Shown here: positions 44,201 through 56,200 of the stretch, piece after piece
Numbering within the stretch: position 1 is the first letter of the stretch
Layout: each line of letters begins with the position of its first letter
Assembly (NCBI RefSeq): GCF_963678635.1
Contig: NC_087062.1
Coordinates: 59,474,129-59,538,128, forward strand
DNA length: 64,000 nucleotides
Origin: Symsagittifera roscoffensis
Taxonomy: Eukaryota > Xenacoelomorpha > Acoela > Convolutidae
Direction of reading: 5' to 3'
Notes under the pieces: generated by a model
The model's database searches: none
Told to the model about the DNA's origin: nothing
What the model saw: the letters and a program-made list of their open reading frames with translations, nothing else
Position numbers and translations under genes: made by a program

Positions 44201-47200
44201 ATAACTCTTCATTAAGAATTGTGGATTGACAAATATCTAATAATTGGAGTATATTATTTACGCGATATTCTTTTTCGTGTATTGGTGATATCGTAGCGTT
44301 GGTTTCGCAATAGCCTAAAAGTCCTAAAGGTAATGTTACTTGATAGGGTGTATTGTTGTATACATGTAGAGATATAATATCTGAATTCGAGTTTTTCAAA
44401 TATTTTATGGATGAGATTGTGATTTTGAAAAACTTATGGATAGGTTTGAATTCAAAGTCTGACATGTAGAGTTGTTGTTTATTTTGTTTTTTGTCTTATT
44501 GGTGAACTTGTTTTATTAAAAAATTATATATGTTTCCTGATAGTGGTTTCAGGTGTTTTCTTTGTTGGTTATATATTGGATAAAATTTTGAAAAGAATGG
44601 TGGTTGTTTATTTAATCTTTGAAAAAATGTTAGGGATGTGTCTTTTGTTTTTGTGTATTTATCTTTGATTAGTATTTTACTATTCAAGATGTTGATTGTT
44701 GGTATATATTTAGAGATAAATGGTATTCCAATGATATTGTGTTTAATATCAGTGATATGAAATAATTGTTTAAATGGTTTATTTAAAATTTTATTCTGCT
44801 CCATTGTTCTTGTGGGGAGAAGAAATAATTGAATTTTTCCATAGTTTACCAATGTTGATCCTTGTGCTGTTGCTAGTTTACTGGAGGTTTCAAGAGGTGT
44901 TAATTTTGGGTGTAATGTTTTTATTTCATTCCATGTGGGAATGTTTATTATGTTTGATTCTGATCCTGAATCAATTAGAAAATCGATTTCAAGATCTGGT
45001 GGTTGAAATTCTTTGTTTCTTGGACTTTCTAAAAGAAATGGTATTGTCCAAATTTTTTCTTTAGGTTGTTCTTTTTGTATATTTTGATAGATGTGATTTG
45101 TATTCAAGCATTTTGTTTTGTCATTTTCATTGGATTTATTTGTAGTGTCGATTTCGCTAGTTTCTTGTGTTGTTTGTGTGGAATGGATGGGTTCAATATA
45201 ATAATTGTGAAGGAGTTCTAATTGGTTTTCATATATATGTGATGAAAAAGGTTGTTCATATATAATAGGTTCGTAGTCATTTTCGACTGTTATCATGTTA
45301 ATGGAGGTAGTGTTTTCTGTTTAACTTTCTGAATCTGATGATCCACAGTTTATTTGATTTAGTTGTAGTTCGTCATTTACTGTGTCATCAATACCTGGGG
45401 GGTCTGATGTTGTTTCCTGATTTGATTGTACTTGGTTTATATGTCTTTGATGTTTAGGTGTACTACTTCTGTGGCGATTGTTGGAATTGTTATAATGATT
45501 ATTATTTCTGTGTGGTGATTGGGAATAATTTCTATAACGATTATTATAACTTGAATGTCGATTTTGTGAATTGTTTCTTGATCTATTTTGATAATTATTG
45601 TTTGATCTGTGATAATTTGATCTGTTATATGAGTTATTCCTTGATCGATTGTTCGGGTAATTCTGATTTCGATTGTTTGAATAACTTCTATTTCGATTAT
45701 TGGAGTAATTTCTATTCCTATTATATGATGAGTTTCGTGACTGATTGTTTGGATAGTATCTATTCCTTGATTGGGAATTAGATCTAGAAACAAATTGTGT
45801 TGTATTTGAATTTGATCTGGAATAATTATTTCGACTATTTGGTCTATTGTAATGATTTTGTGACGAATTTTGTGTATTTCGTCGTTCTGGTGATCTTCCT
45901 CTATAACTTGAGTTATATGGTGATTGATTTCTCGTGTAGTTGGTATTGTTCGGAAGTGGTTTTCTTGAACTGTTGTTGCTGTATACATTTTTGTTCGGTA
46001 GATTTTGATCTTTCTTCATGTACTGATAGAATGATTTATTTGGTTCTTTATATTTTTGAGGTTTGTTTTGATTATCTTGTTGTTTTTGTCTACATTCAGA
46101 AATACTATGTCCGTATCGTCGGCAATAATTATACCTTTTTTTGAAAGATGGTTTGCCTTTAAAGTTTGGGTGTTTTTCATAACTATTGAGTATTTCAGTG
46201 ATTTTTTCAACAAGGTCTGTATCTGATTCCTGTATATTGTTGATACTTGTGGTATTTGTTTCGATTCGGTTAACATATTGTAATTTCTGATTTTCTGTTT
46301 CTTCAAGTTTCATTGTGATTTCCGCTTGCTCTAGCTTGTCTACTAGTTTTCGAAAATCTAAATCGGGCTCTCGAATTGAGGAGGGATGGGATGCTCTCTT
46401 TTTTATTGCTATTTTCCTTAATTGAGGTGTTAAGGTCATCATTAAGATTTCTGTCATTTTTGTGTTTTTATAGTCGTGTGTATTTAATGAATATGCTTTT
46501 CGAACTAGTGTTTCGATGCGTACTGCTAATTGTTTGATGGTTTCATTTGGTAATCTGCGAATTTCATTACATAAAACTCTTTGTTGTTGTTTGTTTCTTT
46601 CGGAGTCAAACATTTTTGAAAATTCCTGTGTGAATCTCTTCCAATTTGATTTTATTTCTTTAGGCAATACTGAAAACCATTTTTGGGCTGCGCCGTCTAA
46701 GGTTGTCTGTATCAACGCTGTGCGTCGATGTATCCAGTTTTGATGTAGTGGCGTAGTAATTGGTTCAGGTCCTATAATTAAAATTAAATTTGCTGTTACT
46801 GCATTTAAATAATCTTCTACAGAATATTCAGGGTCTGTGCCTGTGAATACCATTAATGGTTTGTTTGATGTTATTGATGATCCACCCATAAGGTATGGAT
46901 TCATTGTCATTTGTAATGATTCTGCTGCATTTGGCATTTAAGAAAAATTTGACAGTTGATTTTTTGTTATTTCGTGTTGTTGAAGATAATATGGAAGTGG
47001 GGTTTCATTTTGCATTTGTGTTGGTTGATATGAGTGTGTAATCATTGGGTTTTGTGGCTGAATTGGTTGAAAGGATTGTATGTTAATTGGGTTTTGCATT
47101 TGTATTGGTTGTTGATTTTGTGTATCCGTTGGATGTGGAGAAAAAATTCTATGATGTGTATATGGTTTCTGTACTCCTTGTCCGCGATGTTCTTGGGTAT

Positions 47201-50200
47201 ATGGTGCAAATATATCTGGTTGTAAATAATCATCATCAGAGGATAGATAATCCATTTGATGAGGTGCTTGTTTTTTATTTTTATTCTGTTGAAAGAATGG
47301 GTAATTTTCGCTATGATCCTGTGGAGGATGTGGATTAGCTTGAAAATTTACTGAATTGGTTGTTGCCATTTGATTATTCCAATATCGAGATCTGATTTGA
47401 TTGTTATTATTATTTCGTGGAGGATAGTTTGTTTTTGATGAGTGTGTATAATTATAATTATGTTCCGCAAAATTGTTTCTTGTGAACGTTCTGCGTGTTT
47501 TTGACGGTATTGTCATGGGTCTATATGTTTGGTAATCCATTTGTGAATATTTTGGAGCAACCGAAGGTTTAACGGTTGATTGTAAGGTTACCTGTGCTAG
47601 TGAAGTGTGTGTATTTTTTGGTGTTGTTAAATTTGGACGTATCGGTGAAATACTTTGTTGTGTAGTTGTTGTTTGGACAATTTCTTCGTTTATGAAGTGC
47701 GATGGTGTCTGAATATCTTGTTGAGTGAGATTCCTAGTTCCATTAAGGTTTTCATTGTGTATGACGGTCGAGTTTAAACTGTTATTTCGAGTATCGGGTA
47801 AAAATGTATTGTAGTTTAATGGTGTTGCGTCAATGGTTAATGGTACTACTCTTACATAATCTCTTGTATAAGATATTGTACTTATTGCTTGACTTGAAAT
47901 TGATTGTGGAAAATTTATGAATGCATAATGAGACCATTCGGGGTCCCAAATGTAGTCTGAATGTTCTGTGATGGCGGTATCATCGTTTGAATTTTGAGGT
48001 CTAAAATTTTTTCTTGCTTGTGAAATTAAATCTATATTATGTGTGAAATAATCTATTATAAACCATGCCAAAATTTTTTGTAAGTCATGTTTTGTATGTT
48101 GTGAAGCTTCATCTTTAGTAAAATTTTCTTTAATTATATTTAGGAAAGATGAAAATAGTGTGATTTCATGTCGTACCCTTATATGTTTAGATGTATCTGT
48201 CGGTGAGACATTTGAGATTGGGATTTCGTTTTCTAATATTGAGATATAACTATATATTATTGCAAAAACTTCATTAGTAAATATGGAGTTTTCTCTTTGT
48301 GACTTATGATATTGTATGCTTTTTATATATTCTAAGAATACTTTTGAAAATTCTAAATCAAGGTCGTCTGTTTGAATTACATATTTGCGGTGATTCGGGT
48401 TTGGTGAGGTTAATTCTATGGTGTAGATTCCGTAGTGTTGTGTTAAATTACATATATCTTTCAGATAGTGATCAATAATTTGTCTTTTGATTTTTACATC
48501 TGGGAACTCTGTTTTACATGGGCTGATTCCGGGTTCAAACAAATTTAGGAGTAAATTCTTGCAAAATATATGCTGTCCTCTATCATTGGTTGCATCTACG
48601 AGGAAGGGGAAGATATCGTCATCATCTGGACTATCTTCACTTGGAGTGTGTGTTTGGCTCATTTTTTTGTTTAATGACTGTTAATAGGTAATTATCGATG
48701 TGTCTAATTGGTTGATTCCAGTTATATAAGTGTACTGGTTTGTGTTTATATTGCTTTTTTATTCGTCTTTTTCCTCTTTTTGATGAATTTGAAGTTGTTT
48801 CTGAGTCGGAAAAATATAGTTGATCGTGAATGGGACAATTTTTATCAATTGATTCTTTTAATTTATAAAGTTCATCTAAATTGCTGGCTTCTGATTCTGA
48901 AAATGCGTTTCTGTTTTTGGAAAATCTTTTTCGTGTGATTTGTCTTTGTTTGGTTATTATTTTCCTTTTTAGTGTTTGTCGTTTTGTTCTAATATATCCA
49001 ACTGTTTGTGTATGAGGCGTGATTACAAGATCGTATTTTTTGTTATCTATTTCACAGTTGTGTAATACGATTGTTTGTTTGTTTCCTAGATTTTTAAATG
49101 ACATAAGGTTTAGGATGACGGATGCAAAAAGTTGTTAGATGATTTCTATTTTCTTAACCTGTTAGTCCTTACGATTTTTTGGTTAGCTTAACCTGGGTCT
49201 ATTTTTTCAGGGTTGGAGAGAAAAGTATATCGATTCCGAAGAATGATTTTTTACTTTCTCGTGGCTAGTATAAGCTAAGGTGTTAACTTACTTAATCTTA
49301 CTTAGGGGTAGTGATTGTGTTCAAGGGTTGGAGAATAGTAAATTGATCCACAAGGTTCAGGTATAATTAGAACGCGAGTAGTTCGTTAGATACTATTTTA
49401 AACTTACTAAGTCTAAGATTTATCCTGGGGCTTGATAAGAGGAGGGTTCAAGTGAAGGATGAATAACCGAAGTTCTTCACTGTTTATCCTAATTTGAATG
49501 ATTAGTTTGTTCAAAAATTTCTATTAGTCTTGGGTTTTTTGAAAGGGTTGGATAGTGAATCGACGTTTGAGGTCGTTAGACACTAGCTAAGTGGGTGGGG
49601 GAGAACAAAATTGTTCTTTTTGATCCAAGGATAGGCCTTGATGATCAAGTTTTAAATTTAATTAAACAGAAAATTAATTAAGATCCAAGGATAAGCCTTG
49701 ATGATCTGATTTTAAATTTAAGTGAATTTAAGTTTAAAGTGGTTTAAATTTGTTTAAGAAAAAGATTTAGTTTTTTTATGATATTAGTGAGCTTATGATT
49801 GCTGTTATGTTTTAGGTGATGAAGCTGGGACAATTGGATGATTTTATGATTACTAACAGTTTATTGTCATGCTACTAATTTTTGTTTTGATTTTCAATAA
49901 ATATTTTCCAAACATGTTTTATATAATACTGCAGAATTTAGGAAAACGATCTGAGATCTTTTTATCAATCGTTATTGTATATTAATAGTTTTGTTTTAGC
50001 GCCTGAAATGATTATGAAGATTGACTTCAAAATTTTATGTTTGCAAATGAAAATCTAACTTCATTGCTAATAAAATTCTAAATATAAAAGTTTGTGTTGG
50101 CTTTTGCCGTACTATCATATAACTATTTGGTAAGTTTCTATTTTGTCGTATGTCGTCTCTGGTTCGAGGTCTTCTTGCAATTCCGGGTAGTTCTGTTATC

Positions 50201-53200
50201 GTTCGGAATATTGGCTCTGATCTATTGAGTCGTAGAGACATTTCGATTAAATTATCGTCGTATAACATTTTAAAAATGTTTTGTCTAAATTCTAATCTAT
50301 TTTTGGTTAATTCTAAGCTATTAAGGTCTTGTTCGAGACTTATGGTCGCACCAGATGAGTTAGGACCGAGGTGGTTAACTCATAGAGTAATTTCGGATAG
50401 GGTACACCGTCTGCTCGTCACGCTATCTTATTTTCGGCCGGATAGATTCGTGCAACTTCTTAGTCTAATACCGATCCTAATCTTACTCTTATACTATCTA
50501 GTCTCAGGTTGTTTAACTAGTCTCTGCTAGGCTCAATAGATCTAGGGTATACTGGTTTATTGCGGCTGCTAAAGTCTTCTTGGAGAGTCCAACTAATTTC
50601 TAAGTTAAATTCAAATCTCTCTGGTGCTGAAATTACAAGTAATTTCAGCACTTACAAATAAGTGGGTTGTTAGTTAGATGGATCATGATTGGTTAATATT
50701 AAATACTTTACAGTGGTAAAATATCTAATTTATCCAATCATAAAATGTAGTTTAGATCAGGTTCCATATCAGTCAGAGTGTTTTTTAAACAAAAAAAATT
50801 TTAGGACACGATTTTGCAACAGTTTGGGAGTATATGTGAGCGGCGTAAATTTTATATGAGAACTCATCGAATCAAACTATTCAATGAATAGGTGTGGCTA
50901 TCATAATGGGAAGGAGAAGAAAAGCAATAAGCCCATACGCAAACTGTTGCAAATAGAACGACATTTTTTTTGGGATTGAGTTGCAATGCACTTGCTGCTC
51001 TCAACAGAGTTCAAAAAATTTATGTTTTTCAAAATTAAATTATTTTTTCTAGCCTCATGTTCTAATGAATGTTGAAAGTTGACTATTTACTAAGGGATTA
51101 CCTCCTAACGTTTTTCACTGGTTTGTGTAAGGACACGCAAGGGGAAGACCGATTTCCAACACGTGTTTACAAAATCACTTTCGAAAGGATGCTGCGCCTC
51201 CTTTTTCTCGTTCCGGGTGTTTTTATTCAACTTCAGACTCAACTTGCATGATGTTTGATGGCAATTAAATTCACGATAAAGAATAATTGTCCAAACATAC
51301 GAGGCTGCCAGAATTGAATCTATCAATCATCCAGTATTATGGCTCTGCGAGTCACCTTACTTATTGCCTCTCGTTTACTTCCTCCAGTGCTGCGTGCTGC
51401 GCAAGTTCGACAACATAGGACCTTCTTCGCCACGCTGGTTTTCATAGACGACCACCAGAATCTTTCAGGGTGTCAAAGGTCTGTTGAGTCTTCGCAATCG
51501 GGAAAGGTCTATACTGATCACATTGTTCAACTTCCGATAATCCACGAAAAAACGCCAACTTCAGTCTTTCTTCTTTTGTTAGACAATGGATGTATAATTT
51601 TTTTCAGAGGGTTGAGTTTTTACATCTTCTAATATGCTTCGTAACTCCTCTCGGATAATAAACAGCTTGCCCTCTCCACCCCTGTCACTCTTAGTGCAGC
51701 CAGTTTCAAGATCCTCAAACCATCTTCTTGCAATTGCTGTTCCACTTGCGCTTGAAGATCAACTTCGTCTCTCCTTTTGATCTCCTGGTCAAGATGGTCC
51801 GCTTCGTTGTCCGTCCAACCCTCCAGATTCCCTAGGCCGTAGGTTGACTGCAGGATGCTATTTGTTCTTCTGTATAGGGTAAGGATCCACCGCGTCTGAT
51901 ATTGGTTTGAGATGTCACCAATGTTCGCGAGGACGTGGTCTGAATTGATTTGTAATGCAGAAGGACAATCGACCTTTTTTGTCCCGACTACAATTTGTCG
52001 CAAGGGAGTTTCAGTGAGCATTTGTACTCTTAGATGATCAATTCTTCTTTAAGTCTAGCACTACCAAGGTCTCGATACTGTCATCTATCAATCCCAGCTC
52101 TGAGTTTGTTTCAACCCAGCCGTCGAAATCCACGAGGCGTCCGTCTGCTGTCGCGAAGGATTCCGTATAGTTTCGATGGGCCACGCCGTGCGGCTGCCAT
52201 TTTGCTATATCTTTTGCTCCTCTCAAAATAGCCACAGTAGCCACTAGCGCCCTCACTGGAGTTATTCGGACGTGTGCAACAACGGTGCTCGGCATGCATC
52301 AACGAATTCTAAGGAATTTTCTGTCTGACACTGAGTACTGAACCTCTGTCCATTTTGAAGGATATTCCTGGCCCTCGGTAATTTGAATGGTTTGCGGTTG
52401 TCTGGAATTCGTTTTTTGCAAGATGTTCTGACTGGCCGCAATCTTACAGACTCCGAATCAAACAGCCGGTCAAAAAACTGCTCTCGGATCATGTAGTTTC
52501 TTGCCTGGGCTCCTATATTCACGTTGCAAGGGACTGCACGCGCCCGCAGAACTCATTTGGACCCTCTTTCTCCTTGCTTCAAGCTCATTAACCCGGCAAC
52601 GCACCTGCATGCATCTGAAATAGCATCATACTGTAGTCGGGCTCGTCAAGCCTTCTTAGCCATTGTTGGTTCGTGGAAGCATTCGACCTCTTCTTGGAAG
52701 TGGGCAGACATGGTGGTGATCTAGACTAAAGCCCAGCCTGTCAAACAAGTTGGCAGTGGCATACTAGTTTGTTCGTCGTCCCGGCAGTTTGAATTTGCAG
52801 CCCAAGCAAAATGCGTCCGCCAATCCGCCCAGTTTTGGCAGCTGTTCGACGGGACTCGATCTAGCTTGATTGTCATAAATTGTGAATAACTTGCTTTTTT
52901 TCAAGCTATTGCCTCCTAAACCGTAAGCTCCGATCTTGGTCATTTATCTTCTTTCGCGATGGATTTGTCTTTTAACTGTTCAAGAATTTCAATTCGCGCA
53001 ATTCGCGCCTAGTATCGCCAAAATTCCTGAACTTCAATTTGCTCCAAGCAAACTGTGCCGTCTGGCATAAAAGTTTACTTCCTAGCGTCCGTCTCTTTTC
53101 TGCATGGAAACTCTGCTGCACCCCTTTTTGTCGTTCAGGCTCTTCTGATTCAACTTCAGACTCAACTCTCAAGATATTTGATAGTAATTGAAATCAAGAT

Positions 53201-56200
53201 AAGAAAAACATATTCAAAAATACAAAACGTATTGGTTGACAGGAATATTTTCTATCAATTATCGAGGTTTTTAGGTTTGCGAGTAACTTTAAAAACTGCC
53301 TCTCGTAGTTCTAATTGACTCTAGTTTGTAATCGTTTGAACCATTTCTCAGTAGAGGCTTTCTAACTCCAATGTCGCTCACGCACTGATCTGACAGTCAC
53401 TGTTTTCCGAGGTCAAATCGACCTAATTTTTGCACTCGTGTCGCTAGAAACCGACTTGTCGTTTTATGCTTTATGATTTTTCGTCCTCTTGGGGCACTCC
53501 GGCACCCTCCATTTTTTTGATCAGTTGTTACGCTAAAGTTTAGTTAACTCACTCCATCCACAAGTTTCTTACATATCCGATAAATGTTTCACTGGTTATC
53601 CCATTTTCAGATTCCGTAATTTTTTCCCCGAGAATTTCTCTCTAAAGGTGACACCGGCGGAAATTAGTTTTCCAGGAGTTTCTTTGTGCTCCGGTCTAAG
53701 TGGCAGAACTGTCATAAAATCGGTACAGCTCGATCTTTTTTTTGCGGAAATTGCCTTTTTTCGGTATAGGAGGTCGTTTTCCTAAGGCTAATAGCTTCCC
53801 ATCTGACTGTTGGCGATGGTTCAATTTATAACAAGGGTTGTATCGTCTCACTTCCCACCAATTCCCCAAGTTTCTGTTTTTTACGATTACCTGGATTCGA
53901 GAAATAATTCAGAAAATTAGAGGAGGGTTTGGTTATTGAGGGCATAAAAATGGAAATGGTGGTCCAGGGTGTCTGGGGATCCATACTTAAGCATCCCTTG
54001 TCTAGTCCTACCACAGATGAGAACTTGAGCCCAAAACCGCTGCTAGTACCGAGATGCAAAAAGGCAATTTATACTTCCTTGAACGGCCATCACTTCAATC
54101 AGGGGAGTCCGATGGGTCCCTTATTTTGAATACCCGGGTCAAATATTCTCTAGTATCCTTCATATGAGTTTCATGTTTCTATCTTGACGGGTATTTACTC
54201 CGAGGGAGGGGTATATATTTGCCTGATTTCGTTCCGCCCTTATGTTTTTGGCATAGGAGGGACTAGTTTTTTGAAAATCGAACTACTTTGGACTTGACTT
54301 TTTAAATTATTTTTATACTTATCATATCGAGTAATCAATCGTAGGCTTGGGTTCCTATGACATCTAACAAAGTAGAATCACCAGTCTTACAAAAAGGCTC
54401 AAGATTTGCAGAAACGTTATATATGACCTATCGCGGAAGTGAATTTATCTCGATCAGCTCACAATGAAACAATTTAAAAACTTTGTGCCAGTAAAAAATT
54501 TTTCAAAAAGATTGGGCACTGAAAACCACAACAGTTTATAAATTTTAAAACAGTTTTTTCATAGCTAGCTACAATCAATTTAATTTCTATTACACATTAA
54601 AGTCAAGAAAACTCACTCAAAAAAATCAAAACACGCGATTGAATCAGTTGTGAAGAAGAAAAGTTTGTTACCTCAAATTTTTTTTATATCAAGTTAAATC
54701 CTATTTTCAGATAATTTAACTCATAAAGCTCGGCCTTTCTTTTCTTGTGACGCTGACTGACATGGTAAAAAAGTCATTTAACTAAACTCCAAATTAATTT
54801 CGCTCATAGTAGAAATTATTGAATCAGAAAAAAATTCCAATCTGTGGAAACATTGTTTCTAAAATAAAGGACCAGACGAGCTACGTCCAATACTTTCCAT
54901 GAGAACTTTCAAAGTATATTCAATACATAAGAAACTGTTTTCAAAGATCAATGAACAAAAAAATCTCCTCAAAAAATAAAAAATGGCTTGAGTTGCTCAG
55001 AAGAGAAGAAAATCTTCGCTCCATTTGCAATTCAAAATTATATATCCGAAATTTAGCTCCGAATAATAGAAAATCCGAATCATTTATCCAAATAATAGAA
55101 TTTAGAGACATTACTGTAACAACAGTAACATTTTAAATATTTTTTAAAAAACTCAAAATTTCGCAACAGTAGGTACGATCTAGCCATTCTATATCCCTTA
55201 ATGTTCATAGATTATCTTTTGACAATTCAACTTCGGTGAATGAGCTCTTCGAAAGAAGTATAGCAATTTTTTTATGCCGAAGTACCGTGATATATAAGAT
55301 TTTTAATTTTAGCAAATATGCTTAATTCTTAGGCAAAATCTGGGCTGGCTGTGACAATTAAGCAGACAAAAAACAAGCAGACAAACAGAAGTCTGACAAC
55401 AATTTTTTGGCTAAATTTTCTGTGTACAAAAAAAACTAGTTCTGCCCGGATTCGAACCATTTATCCTAAATTTTTAGGCAAGTGCCTCACCTCTAAATCA
55501 CATGCGAAAACTAACGCATTGCTTTGGATTTAATATGAAGCAAGATGTTTAATGATTCAAGTAAATTTGTAAATCTAACTGTTAATCCGAAAAAAAGTAT
55601 ACATTCCGATTTGATAATGCTTGCTAATCGCCAGCCAAAAACCTTATACGTAAGGATAGCAAAAGGGACTTCTGCAACTATCAATCTTTGCACTAACGTA
55701 ATAAGATCGAATTTTTATTTTTGTTCTTTTTTGCCTGAAATTTTTTGCCTTCTTTGTCTGAAATTTAGCCAGCTCAACTTGTGTTTTTGTTTGTTCTTTT
55801 GCTACATGCAAGTAGTTTATTTAATTGAGTAATTTAAAAGCAATTTCGCAGTTTTTGCATAATGATAGTACTTGTATTAGCAATTTCACCGACTTTTTTT
55901 TGATATGTCATTTTTTGCAAACTTGTTTGTCATCTTTCAAGTAGTTCTTACGATGAACTGTTTGAGAATTGCACCCGTACACAACTTATGCGGTTTTTCT
56001 ACATAGAAATTTTATATAGATTATCTGCCCAGGTTTTCTTGTTTTTTCTGTAGAGAAATGTTCAATTTATTCTCTTCCCGCACCGGAGTTCCATGGATAA
56101 TAATCGATTATAATGGTAAAATGTTGTCTAAAATGTTGTCATTATAATCCATTATTTAGGCAAATTTAGACCACGAAATCGATTATATTGTCATTATAAT

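Larger units (their letters stand above)
31853..50766 (-). mobile_element. giant 18.9-kb Ty3/gypsy-class LTR retroelement with extra ORFs
   Basis: Two 411-bp LTRs (31853-32263 and 50356-50766) differ at one position. Each begins TG and ends CA, and TATC flanks the element (31849-31852, 50767-50770). A primer-binding-like site lies two bases inside the 5' LTR. The coding order on minus is: unknown ORFs A and B, gag, protease, linker, RT/RNase H, integrase, two-helix membrane ORF plus an ATG-less frame, envelope-like glycoprotein, ORF C plus a -1 frame. RT before integrase with a DD35E core places it in Ty3/gypsy. The sense strand is A/C-rich and G-poor throughout, which marks it off from the host DNA. 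It is antisense to the EF-hand gene, inside its second intron. It is far longer than the usual 5-9 kb. Confidence 0.93.

Noticed and set aside
45458..46144. Tyr/Cys-rich plus-strand frames opposite gag
   Set aside because: They are complements of the Asn/Arg/Ser low-complexity gag tail.
49929..50356. Possible full tRNA sequence at the primer-binding site
   Set aside because: Only the CCA-adjacent part looks tRNA-like; the arms do not pair.
50150..50530. 126-codon plus-strand frame across the LTR border
   Set aside because: It spans leader and LTR on the antisense strand and has no features.
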